From Phoronis australis (lineage: Eukaryota > Phoronida > Phoronidae): a stretch of DNA of 64,000 bases. The position numbers and the translations under genes were made by a program. How positions within the stretch are numbered: the first letter of the stretch is position 1; each line of letters begins with the position of its first letter. The stretch lies in the NCBI GenBank assembly GCA_002633005.1, contig NMRA01000226.1:285461-349460 (forward strand), in the 5' to 3' direction. The notes under the pieces were generated by a model. The model saw only the letters and a list, made by a program, of their open reading frames with translations. It was not told the origin of the DNA and did no database searches. This document shows, in pieces, positions 35,868 to 46,486 of this stretch.

Positions 35868-36115
35868 GTAAGTCGTTTTACGAATATGAATGTAATTATG
35901 AAAAAACTAAATCTTGTTGAAGCGAAAAGCGAATAATCACTTATTGTTTCAATTTGTTAAATGCGTAGTGAATGTTCATTAAATTGACGACGGTAGACAA
36001 TTCTTCAACAGTTGGTTGAAGATTTCTCCTGAATAGCACTTCGATTTTCCTAGGTGAACGTGTTTTTTCTTATTGTTTTTATTTTTGCAAAAATGTTCAG
36101 GAGGCCAGTGCCCGG

Positions 36116-37221
36116 TTTCATGAAACAGTCCCAAATAGAGACTCAACTAAGCTCCCTAAATCTTTTGCTTATTTGTTTCCTTCGTTACCCAGAGATGTAG
36201 TATTTTCCAATATTTTATCTTAACTGTGAGCTCCTCTTTGACTATTGATATTTCCTAATGATATAACTAAACACTGAGCCTTTAATTCTGTCAAAAATTG
36301 TAGGGCCCAAACCAAGCAGAAATGGGGTACGGACCAATGTTTGTTATCAGGGGAGTAATGCCCAGACCCAAGAAACTAGCAACGCACTTGCGGTGAGAAA
36401 TATTTGCTTTTGTAACGGAAACAGTGAATTCTATCTCATGAGTCAGCATTCCATACTCACCGACCAGTGGCCGACACATTGCAAGCGTACGCTACCAACA
36501 CTCCCTATAAGGAGTACTTCGACGTAAACCCGATTTGTTAAAGGACTTTAAATTTATAACACATATGATTTGGACACTTCAAAGAAATAAAGGCGTCACT
36601 TTGTGCACGGAACCACGTAACCTACTTGTATTCGAATTGTACAAGAACAGCATGTATGGCAAGTCCACTTTGACTGCAACAATATGACGACAGGACCTTT
36701 AACGTCTGCTCCCTGAGTTTCTGAGGTTATCTTCTTACGCACAACCTTCCCCCGAGAACAATCCCTTCCCTCGAGGTGTATTCTTTAATAAAAAATAAGT
36801 TTTCTTTTCTCTCAAAGGAGTGCTTTCCCGTTCTTATGTGGTGGTTCACGAGCAAAGAAATTTGAAAGGAAATGAAGTTCGAGAGAAATTTCAATTTTCG
36901 ATACAAGAGATTGTTTGCGAGAAAAATAAAATAAAACTCGCGACTTTGGTTAAAGTCATATAATAATAGACACTTCAAGAAATAGTCAACCTCAGAGATA
37001 TGTGCGTGTGGCATTTCCTCCTCATGACGTCAGTTCGTGTGTATCTTCTTTTGGCGCAAGTCGGCAGCACTCGCGTTTCCTCATCCTCACAGCCGGCAGG
37101 GAATACTTCGACCTGGCAATGCGACGACTGGCGGAATGGTATCATTGCAAATTACAACTACTAAATTATTGGTTTCAAACTAGAAAGATTTCGTCACATA
37201 CACGTTCTGTTGCTGCGGTTA
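36116..37221. other. intergenic region between pseudogene C and the KCNE-like gene
   Basis: No exon 8 of the TP53I13 family and no other family motif seen. It contains short AT-rich frames only; it is the 3' side of the - strand gene that follows. Confidence 0.55.
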
Positions 37222-37860
37222 TTATCCTAATGCAAGACTTCCCGTTCTTCCATTTTCACCTGTCGGCGAATAACTAACACTTCGATCATTTGTATCATCC
37301 ATTGTTAATGCATCCGGTCCAAAACAGGTGTAATTTGATTTAGAGGTCACGTCACTGTCTCCCACACAACGTGGCGATTGGAGCAGAGTTTGCTCCATTG
37401 CGTGCGTTTCGTTTATGGGAGACAGCTGAGTTCTGGGAAATTTGTGCAGCGCTGTGCGTTTCCAGTCCATGCATGATTTTCTCTCTCTATGAGGAGAAAC
37501 AGTGTCGTCAAAGTCATCCTCATCGGAACTACATTCATTGCTATCCAGTAAATCCAGCCTGGCTTGCGTCTGTTGCACTAGAAAGCTTAGATCTCTGGTT
37601 TCGTATTTAAACTGCCTGTATTTATCAATGATTCGTTCCTCTTCAATCTCTTTCTCCTCTCTCCTCAGGTGGCTAACAATAGCTGCAACAATACCAACTG
37701 AGTAAAACATCAACACCAGCACGATGTAAAGAACCGCTTGCTCTGCCTCTTTATCAGTCATTGTGCTGTTGTGGCGCGCGCGCGGTGGCAGGTGATGAGT
37801 TTTGGACGCATCAATTAGTCTTTGGAGTGTGTAGTATGTTCCATTATGAGTTTCAATCAT
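37222..37860 (-). CDS. single-pass membrane protein, KCNE-like potassium-channel beta subunit
   Basis: 212 residues in one exon, read on the - strand, stop TAA. The open frame extends nine codons further upstream, but the first ATG is at 37860. Visible: two N-terminal sequons (N6-G-T, N31-S-T), one membrane span at about residues 43-63 (VLYIVLVLMFYSVGIVAAIV), then a basic/acidic juxtamembrane stretch (HLRREEKEIEEERIIDKYRQ) and a long polar tail with an acidic Asp/Glu patch and Ser/Thr-rich segments. Vertebrate KCNE proteins share this plan: short glycosylated outer N-terminus (sequons near residues 6 and 29 in KCNE2), one span of Y-I/V-x-x-V-x-x-F-Y/F-x-x-x-x-G-I type, a cytoplasmic tail and a single coding exon. 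The tail is longer than in most KCNEs, nearer KCNE4. If correct, it would modulate a voltage-gated K+ channel at the plasma membrane. Family placement is inference; a real protein-coding exon is likely. Confidence 0.6.
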   Translation of the reverse strand: MIETHNGTYYTLQRLIDASKTHHLPPRARHNSTMTDKEAEQAVLYIVLVLMFYSVGIVAAIVSHLRREEKEIEEERIIDKYRQFKYETRDLSFLVQQTQARLDLLDSNECSSDEDDFDDTVSPHRERKSCMDWKRTALHKFPRTQLSPINETHAMEQTLLQSPRCVGDSDVTSKSNYTCFGPDALTMDDTNDRSVSYSPTGENGRTGSLALG

Positions 37861-38142
37861 TCTGTCGTTCGCTATTGTTAATAGCAATCACGTTAATGTT
37901 ATTTACAGCTGGCGAAGTAGTTCCATGGATATTCTGCAATAAAATGAAAACTGAAATTGAGGTGATAGTTGTCCGAACATTTTTGATGTTATGGGCAAAA
38001 TATAAGTAATATTTTCAAAACAGTTGGGCTGGGTTGCGTACGTTTTTGAGATGTATCTACCCAGTGACTACATAGCTTGTTGGATGAAGTCAAGTACATT
38101 GTTCAACAATCCCAACAGAACATGTAAGCGAGATAATTAGAT

Positions 38143-38185
38143 CATAACTCTCAGTTATGCAACCGAGCTCTGGTCCCGGGTTCTA
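38143..38185 (+). repeat. 43-base direct repeat, left copy
   Basis: Starts 'cataactctcagttatg' (itself a 7-bp hairpin) and ends 'tcccgggttcta'. Identical to 39294-39336. Confidence 0.9.
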
Positions 38186-38416
38186 CATGCTATGAACATT
38201 CCCACTAAATAAAATTGGTTCTAACCCCGGTGTTTAAGGTAAACGGCGGGGTATGGAAAATTGAACTAGACCGTATTTATCCACCTTGGCTGAGACGCGC
38301 TCGGCTCATGCTCAAAGGGATGCCGCCAAGCTGCTCTATTCATCGAGTCACGAGCGAGGATAATTGACTTCGCTCATGCGGATATGATCAGCTGATTACA
38401 GTCTAGCCTAACAACT

Positions 38417-38985
38417 NNNNNNNNNNNNNNNNNNNNNNNNNNNNNNNNNNNNNNNNNNNNNNNNNNNNNNNNNNNNNNNNNNNNNNNNNNNNNNNNNNNN
38501 NNNNNNNNNNNNNNNNNNNNNNNNNNNNNNNNNNNNNNNNNNNNNNNNNNNNNNNNNNNNNNNNNNNNNNNNNNNNNNNNNNNNNNNNNNNNNNNNNNNN
38601 NNNNNNNNNNNNNNNNNNNNNNNNNNNNNNNNNNNNNNNNNNNNNNNNNNNNNNNNNNNNNNNNNNNNNNNNNNNNNNNNNNNNNNNNNNNNNNNNNNNN
38701 NNNNNNNNNNNNNNNNNNNNNNNNNNNNNNNNNNNNNNNNNNNNNNNNNNNNNNNNNNNNNNNNNNNNNNNNNNNNNNNNNNNNNNNNNNNNNNNNNNNN
38801 NNNNNNNNNNNNNNNNNNNNNNNNNNNNNNNNNNNNNNNNNNNNNNNNNNNNNNNNNNNNNNNNNNNNNNNNNNNNNNNNNNNNNNNNNNNNNNNNNNNN
38901 NNNNNNNNNNNNNNNNNNNNNNNNNNNNNNNNNNNNNNNNNNNNNNNNNNNNNNNNNNNNNNNNNNNNNNNNNNNNNNNNNNNNN
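38417..38985. other. assembly gap (569 N)
   Basis: Continuous N run lying between the two 43-base direct repeats and directly abutting the THAP fragment. Confidence 0.99.
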
Positions 38986-39180
38986 TAGATGGCCCCGCGT
39001 TCGTTTGAATGCGCTAAATTTCCCCTTACTCCCAGGTCTCCTAATGTTGTTTATTCATTTTTCACGAAGTTCTTGGTTTGCAGGGAACACATACAAACTC
39101 AGATTTTTATCTCTCTTGTTGTTTTTGAAGCAGCCAGGAACACTACAAGTGTATCCGCTGTAAGTTTTCTTCGCGCTCAT
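38986..39180 (-). pseudogene. THAP-domain gene fragment with a stop at the conserved Trp
   Basis: On the - strand from ATG 39180: MSAKKTYSGYTCSVPGCFKN, then a basic stretch, VFPAN and QELREK, then TGA (39055-39057). THAP domains have the order C-x2-4-C ... F-P ... W; here TGA stands where TGG (Trp) is expected. The frame stays open beyond the stop (INNIRRPGSKGKF...) up to the assembly gap, where the C-x2-H part would lie. It is either a pseudogene or a sequencing error in a real THAP gene. Confidence 0.65.
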
Positions 39181-39293
39181 ACCGCGTATTATGCTTGTTA
39201 CTATGGCCGCTTTCGGAATCCTGACCACAGCACCCACAATGCACCATTTTAACCTAATTTCAATATGGCGTCGCTGCAAATCCGCTATTAGAA

Positions 39294-39336
39294 CATAACT
39301 CTCAGTTATGCAACCGAGCTCTGGTCCCGGGTTCTA
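39294..39336 (+). repeat. 43-base direct repeat, right copy
   Basis: Identical to 38143-38185; both are preceded by 'ttaga'. Confidence 0.9.
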
Positions 39337-40102
39337 ATCTGTTTAATCGAAATCGAACTCTAAGTATTTTCCTTCTATTTTCAGCGAACACAAGATTTGT
39401 GTCTATTTTTATGTGCTTGAGTACCTTATGGTTTTCGCGTACCATTCTCCAGCCCATGATGTTCGCGCTTGATAACCTCGAGATTAGAGCTACAAACACG
39501 TATATAATCTCGAGAGTAAGAGTAAAAATTCGAAATTTCGAGTTCAAACTCGAACTTTTAGTCTTAATGTTGGGGTCATCAAGTGCAAACTAGAAGACAA
39601 TTATCATTATGTACTCGAGCATGTAGAATAATAGATACTTAACTTGAGTTAGCACAGAGAAGTGGAATAGAAAATGATAGAAAATAATTCCGAGCTCACT
39701 TTCGAGTACAAAGATTGGACCCAGGGTTCTGATGTGTACATGTAAACATGCGGCTCGAAATGAGTAAAAGTAACGTTTTTGCGTGCCAGGTGTTACGCAT
39801 TAATTATTCACTTCGGCCACTAAGCAGAGGATTGCATCTCAAATCCCAATTTAATCCCCATAAAAGGCAGTTAATATTGTCACACGACAATCCAACTAGT
39901 CTTTTAGCCTACAGGCCTACCGTAAAACCTCGACATGTATGTAAGGCCATAGCTGCGCTCTCATATTCACACCCTCGCTGGTTCCTTGCGTGCCGCTGGG
40001 TGGGCGGTAGCCGCGCCAGCTCGCAGGTATCACTTAATTTTCCTCGGCAATTTTTTTTACACCGGCGTTTCTGATTGGCTAGTCGAATTCTCAACAGGCA
40101 AC

Positions 40103-40423
40103 GCTTTACGCAAACAAACTGACATGACTGATGGACTGAAGTGTAGATGTGGTCTGTTGTACCGGTACAAACAAATCGGTGCTTTTCAAAATTTATGTTC
40201 AGGAACTGTGAAGCCTAGAAATTGTGATTGCGCCTTTTCGGAATGCATCTTTCTACTATCGATGACTTTACGCAAACAAACTGGCATGACTGATGGACTG
40301 CAGTGTAAATGTGGTCTGTTGGGCAGACAAATCGGTGTTAAAAATTATGTTTAGGAAATGTGAATCCTAGAAATTGTGGTTGCGCCTTTTCGGAGTGCAT
40401 CTTTCTACTGTCGATGACTTTTG
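40103..40423 (+). repeat. two-copy tandem duplication, period about 160
   Basis: Both units contain 'tttacgcaaacaaactg', 'catgactgatggactg', 'gtggtctgttg', 'tagaaattgtg' and 'catctttctact'. The first unit holds a few extra bases ('taccggtacaaac'). Confidence 0.85.
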
Positions 40424-41496
40424 TTTACGTTACTGTCCTGTATTCACACAGTATGAATAACACACCGTTAAATCGGCCAGATATGTGTTTATTGTACATG
40501 TACGTGCTTCGAGCACGCGGCTATTAAACATCACTGCAGAAACGAAATAATGAGTTGCTGCGACGCCACTTGCATGACAAGGCTAAAAATCGTTCACAGT
40601 CCGCCATTTTTTCACGGTGTTGTAAAGCTAACCAATGACTGCTGAGGTTACATCAACCAGTGCTAAAGCGCGTGCGACTGCGTGATACCTGCGTGATGGC
40701 TAGGCACGTAGGGGACGAGCGAGATATTCACCCGGAAGTACATTTGCCGGAATATGGTGACGTCTTATCATTACGAATATTACGTCATGGGTTACATAGC
40801 TTGCGTCGTTTGTATTCTGAAGTGCGACAAAACCATTAATTCGAAATTCACAACACCTGCATCCCTAATACTTATTTCGTTATTGTTGTTTTCTATTATT
40901 TATTCGATATTTTCAGGAAATACTTTAAGCCAACCAATGATTTTATTACATGTACCTTTACTGCAGTTAACATATTGGTCATGACTGATAGTGACATATA
41001 ACACAAGAAAATTATGACCGACCTTGTGTCCGAAGCAACCGTAAAACTCTTACAGTTTTAAATGATCCGTACCCAAAAAGAATTATTTCGTCTATAAGGC
41101 TTTAACAGTACATGTACGTTTTGCGGTACTAGATTCAGTAGTGACAAGAAATGCCGTGGTGTGCCGCTTGATGCACTCCCATGCCTTTTTGTGGGGTCGC
41201 CACGAGGATGTGCAACGTCCTCGAATGATTATTTATTTCACGTAGGACAAAAGTAGTAAAATAATTGTTAAGTTAATCCTTTGACAAATATTTCATGTCT
41301 AAGCACTCACGGTCATTCATTTAGTTGCGAAGGGGATAATGCTAGAGATTCATTTTACATGCCGTCATTTGATCTTACCCCACTGCATTATTGGGAGGCA
41401 TTTAATCAACTTTAGCGCCGGGCCTACAACATGGCAGCCTGCCGTTGGTTAACGTACTAAATAATCTAAACCTCGTTGACTTCAGGGCATTGGTTC

Positions 41497-41810
41497 CAGG
41501 GGCGGATCCAGGATTTTGAGTTGGGGGGGGGGTGGCCAGGGCACAGGAATAACCAGAATTTCGGCAGATTTGCGCGCCCAGCCTAAAAATGTAGGGATGC
41601 AGGGGTCTCGAATTTTTGGCTTTGCGGACCTTTTGACTGAAAAAAAACGGTAAACGGGTTTGTTCAGGGCCTATGCATTGTTTATTCACCCCCAAGCCTC
41701 CCCTGGTTGCGCGCATGTGCTACTCAGCACTTCACACCTGAACTGCCAAATGGTATCTGGTAGAATTTTAGGGGGGGATGGACCCTTGGCCCCCCTTAAA
41801 TCCGCCACTG
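41497..41810. mobile_element. 314-base MITE, 'cagtggcgga' family
   Basis: Left end 'caggggcggatccagg', right end 'tccgccactg', flanked by the direct repeat 'ggttc' (41492-41496, 41811-41815). The interior carries poly-G/poly-C runs and the core also found at 12345 and 6405. Confidence 0.9.
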
Positions 41811-43511
41811 GGTTCAGTGTATTTGAAAGTTTTATCTGTAATACCATGATCTATTATTAAGGCAAATCCATTCTGTTTCACCTTTAGTCTACTTCAATAG
41901 TTAATTTTTAACGATAGCGATTGTTAAAGAACAGCCATACTGAAAAACGCCCACAGCTCGATAAAAGCACCGTTGCGAAACATTCTCTTGCTCTTCTGAG
42001 CAGCAATAGATTGTTAGAACATGAACAGTTTCATACAAAATGTAGTCAAAACACTTATTCATTGGAAGGCTGCACAATAAAGTAACACGACATAATTTAT
42101 TGATTCATACCTGTTGTGTCACCCTCCTAGAAGACTAGCTGTTCTGCACACAGACCTAAACAGCCGATAGATAATTTGATACAACAAAACCCATATTGAT
42201 CAACAAAATTGTCTTCGATAAAGGTGGTGAAAAAATCATGTGGTTACCCGGTCCTAAGCTATTTCATCACTAACGATACTGTGGAAACCAAACCAATTGA
42301 GTGCTAGCTACATATAGAGACGACGAAAGACTTTTGCACAGAGCCCAATTTTTAAGTTTAACAGTGCTTGCTTAGTTTGACGGCAAGTCGCCGAACGCGA
42401 CTGCGAGAAATTCCCAGGTCGCAAAACTCACGTCGAAATCGTAGACCAAAATAAAACCGTCGTGTCCAATTCCGTTGTCAAAAAATAACGCATACTTCTC
42501 CCATTTTCAGCAGTTTAGATATGCACCAAGAAGTCTCTAACTCATTCCTCATGCCAACGAAGAACGCAGACCGTCGTGCGTGTTTCATAGTCCGATTTTT
42601 GCAAAACAATTCCGACTTCCGCCTGTTTACTTCCTCAGGTGCAGTGAATTAGTTGCGTATTTTGATGTGTGCTGACTGCTGAGGGTGGCAAATGCACTGA
42701 TTTCACGAAATAAAGGGAACAATTGTGAAGCAAATGCATTGAATCCAAGAAAACCATTATTAAATTAAAGTTAGAAGTGACCACAAATTTAGAAACCAAT
42801 TTCGGTGCAATAGTTGTCTGACGTTCATGTTTTCGTTGAGCCAACTTCGTGGCGAGTTGGGGTTTCCCAGGCCGCCAAACACAATCTAAAGTCGCATTGG
42901 CGCAGGTCGCCAAACCGAGCACTGGTTAATTAACAGTAGGACCATTGGATCCAAAGTACAATGTATCCACACAAATAATGGAGAACAAGTTACTATGAAA
43001 GATAACAGTTTACAAATACAGGTATAATGCAGTGAATTATCGTGCTCAGTCAATTTGAAGATCAGAACAGACATCTAGTGCAGACCTCTGTAGCTTGGAG
43101 AGTTTGAGACGTTTAATCGAACCATAACGAAAAGTGTTGAAGCAAAAGTTCAAAAACATGCTCGGAAATTACTAGCAGTATGTTTGACTGTAGGAGAGAC
43201 ATACTAAAACTGACTAGATAATTTCGATCACAACGAAAACGTTGACATCGGTGACGATGCAGGGAGGGGGAAGGTCATCTGGAGGTACACGAATTCCATT
43301 ACAGCGTCCTGTCGTTCATTAACTTTTCCAGACGTGAGGGGTGCTGAACGTGCGATAATATCTGGCTTAACTTAACTTTCATTTTTATCAGCCCACCCCA
43401 GTCAGGCTAGATACGATCTGATCGGGGATTAGAGCAATTATCAAACAAAAGAGCGCGGGCCCTCCAACCATCAAAGCCAGATCGGAGTTAATTGGCAACG
43501 GGGGGTAAACT

Positions 43512-43552
43512 TCCCAACTTGTTGTTGGGCTATACAATCGAACAAGTTGGGA
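43512..43552. repeat. perfect 12-bp hairpin
   Basis: 'tcccaacttgtt' and 'aacaagttggga' separated by 17 bases. Confidence 0.75.
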
Positions 43553-45576
43553 GCAACGGGATGTCGCCGTCATGCCAACATCCAATCCCATTTCCTGATT
43601 TTGTAGGCTACAAGTTTGCTTATGTGACTGATGTCTTGTCCCCTCATTCAGAAAACTAATAAAGCTCACAATGCTACTAATTGTTGGGTTTGTTTTTTTT
43701 ACCAAAAAGTTGCATTCCTCGCGTAATTAGTCTTCGCACATCTCTTGATACGCTACCCCTGCAGACTGCTAAGTAAAGCATAGCATGCAGCAAACATTTT
43801 TAATAAATACCCGGAAATAATGCTGGAATTTTTCACTCCATGGGCACTCTGCGACCAAGCTCATAATTATCCTATTGTGCAACACATCTGTGTCTCCTCC
43901 GGACTGGTTTACGTTCTCGTGCGCTGTTTTGCAATGTGGTGCGGTTACTGTTACTGCAGGGCACGGAACCATTCACCTTACAAAGCCATATGCCAAGGAT
44001 AGAGCATTGCCATTTCGTGATTTGTAGGTGTCGCTGGGTCCAGTCCAGCTCTGCAGTGTTTATTACCACGTAGCAGAGTGAAATTCGGCTGCAAGTTGTT
44101 CACTGCACAGGAAGGATGGATTGAATTCTGCCTGGATTTCGTCTCGTGAGTCCCCTCTCGGCGATTTCCAATACTAATAGCTATGCCCCATGTATGAATT
44201 GGCTAATTTTGATCTCGCTTGATAAGATCAGAACAAATTGCCCACACAACAGGTTGCATTTCCCAATAAAGTAAGTCTCTACTTTTCTTGGTACTTGGTA
44301 GTCATTGGAAGATGAAACTTTTTTTTGAACTTTCACGCTTAAGGCTAAATAGCATAGGTAGAGGTAGGCCTAACCCATATAAAAGTGAAATTTAATACAA
44401 AGAGCTAGACTACATACAATTTTAAAGGTATTTTAGTTTTCACAGACGTCTATCTTATTCATGAATTCGTTTTCGTGTTTCGTTCTTTGTGTTGTCTTAA
44501 CATAATTTAACGTTAATTTCACGACTGCACCACAGCGGGATTTCCATTGAAAATAGGCACATATTTCCACTCCCCACATTTCTCTAAACAAAACATGGGG
44601 CAAAAACTATTCCGTGTGTAGCACTCAAGGCTTGTACTCAGGAGTCATTCTGCTGAAGCAGTCTTATAAATATTGGTTGACATCGGTCTTCCAAAATCCC
44701 AAATTGCATGATTTTCTCAGACATTACTTCTGAAGTCCCTTTTCATGAAACATCAAATCGTTCAAAGATTATTGATGTCTTTATAAAGTCTACAAACTCA
44801 CGTTCCAGTTGTCTTCAAAGTCAGTGAGAAGAGGCTTATTGAATGTGAACTTTCGGCACGTTTGTGGATAATGCAGCTTTGCACAGTTTCGGCGAATGAC
44901 CTGTACACAGAATGGTACAAATCTGCAATTTTATTGTTGCTTATCTATTTGCCCTCTGTTATAGAAACGAACTCGTTGTTACGATTGCCCTCAAACCACT
45001 TTGCTTGATGCGTAATTAGTGCCGGTACTTGTGATAACCGGCCAACACACCATTTGAATCAGTGACGTCATGGCTCAAAATGGATTCACATGTAGTTCTC
45101 TGATAAAGTGGATCGTAAAAAACATTGCCACTATAGTACCTAATCGAGTTTCTGCGTATATGTATTTCAGGGTTTTCTATTCTGAAATTCATTATACTTA
45201 AGTCTTGTCATTCAACATACGAAACACAAGCCACTGGGGACGCCTATAATGGATATAATTTCATTATTCAATTATTTCACTAGCTACTCGTTAATCAATC
45301 TAGATATTAAGTCATATAATGCAGACTTCATTTTCCAGTATCGATTGTGCGATAGTGAATTGCACGCAAAGAAATTGTGAACGTGGCTCCTCATCATTTC
45401 GTTGTGTGATAATAAACCATATAACGAGTAAACACTTGAAAAGGACAACAACTGACTTTATTTCATTCAAATAATTCTTACACTGAGGTGTATACGGGAC
45501 TTAAATGCACCGCCGCCTCCGCTATTGCCATCGTTTTGATTAGTGTTGTTGTTATTATTGTTCTCTTCATTATTAA

Positions 45577-45577
<1 letters not shown>

Positions 45578-45637
<60 letters not shown>
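45578..45637 (+). repeat. (ATT)n microsatellite
   Basis: About 20 uninterrupted ATT units. Confidence 0.97.
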
Positions 45638-46011
45638 GATTACCGCTTTCTGCAGACAGGACCGTCTTTAGAGACACCCAATGACATTATACGAGGAAAA
45701 TTATCGGCAAATACGCCTAGGACGTACCTTTGAGGTATGATCCATGTTGAATCCTAACACCCCAGTTTCATATATAAAATGGACAACAAAACCGCAATTA
45801 CTATTTTTAACAAGGAACTCCTACTTGTGGGCACAATCGACGATGCTGTTTATTCACTTTCTTGATTTCAATTTTCGCGCCGGTTACGGTATTGATACTC
45901 ACGAACGTAAGTATATTCGTCAGTTACCGCCCGGGCTGTATCTGAATTTTGGATCCCTTAACTGACATTTTCCGATTTACGACCCCGGCGTGCTTGAAAG
46001 AAACATCAGCG

Positions 46012-46083
46012 TTATTATTATTATTATTGCTGCTGTTGTTGCTGCTGCTGCTCCTTCTGCTGCTGCTGCTGTTGTTGTTGCTC
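46012..46083 (+). repeat. compound (TTA)n-(TGC/TGT)n microsatellite
   Basis: TTA units pass into interrupted TGC/TGT units. The Leu-rich open frame across it is a consequence of the repeat, not evidence of a gene. Confidence 0.95.
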
Positions 46084-46282
46084 GTGCTGGTGGCGTTAAT
46101 TGTAGTAATACTGATTTCATTATCATTATTATTACAATTATTCAGTACAAAAGAATTTAGTTGGCTACGACAACAAGGTATTAATGTCTCTTTGACAAGT
46201 TAATAAACAAATTCAAAATTCACATAAAATTTGTAGATATTGATTAGGTACAGGTAAAATTGTGGATACTATAGTGCATGCT

Positions 46283-46486
46283 ATGTACATAAAATGTGGA
46301 TTCACACGGCAGCTGATTTTCCTTTCCATCGCAACATGCTGTTGTATTTATTCATGTGTTGCTGCGCCCAGTTTTGCAAAAGATCGTTTTAAAAATGAAA
46401 AGCTACCCGCATGCATTCAGCTGACCGGTCAAGACTGCTCGACTAGGAACAGTCCCACAGCGAAATCAAAATCACAACAGGCCTAG
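46283..46486 (+). CDS. possible small secreted peptide, 67 residues (weak)
   Basis: From ATG 46283: MYIKCGFTRQ, then a hydrophobic stretch LIFLSIATCCCIYSCVAA that could be a signal peptide, then a basic/polar tail with two more Cys (KLPACIQLTGQDC). No family recognised, no paralog in the window, no splice or promoter support. Chance open frames of this length are common here. Confidence 0.15.
   Translation: MYIKCGFTRQLIFLSIATCCCIYSCVAAPSFAKDRFKNEKLPACIQLTGQDCSTRNSPTAKSKSQQA

Larger units (their letters stand above)
27690..36115 (+). repeat. copy C segment: rearranged duplicate of the copy B region
   Basis: Matching blocks (C versus B, approximate): 27980-28190 with 15590-15780; 28235-28690 with 17870-18240; 28935-29620 with 15960-16640; 30950-31090 with 18370-18510; 31400-34305 with 21400-22430; 35540-36110 with 23790-24360. 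The order is kept except that the THAP-fossil block lies upstream of exon 1 in C but in intron 2 in B. Similarity to B intron 7 fades near 36115, before exon 8. Confidence 0.75.

Noticed and set aside
43512-43552. Rho-independent-type terminator or microRNA
   Set aside because: Animal nuclear DNA does not use such terminators, and a 12-bp stem with a 17-base loop is too short for a pre-miRNA.
45488-45733. Ile-rich open frame over the (ATT)n run
   Set aside because: Frame is generated by the microsatellite.
45949-46203. Leu-rich open frame across the compound microsatellite
   Set aside because: The poly-Leu run is simply the translation of TTA/TTG/CTG repeats; there is no start context or family.
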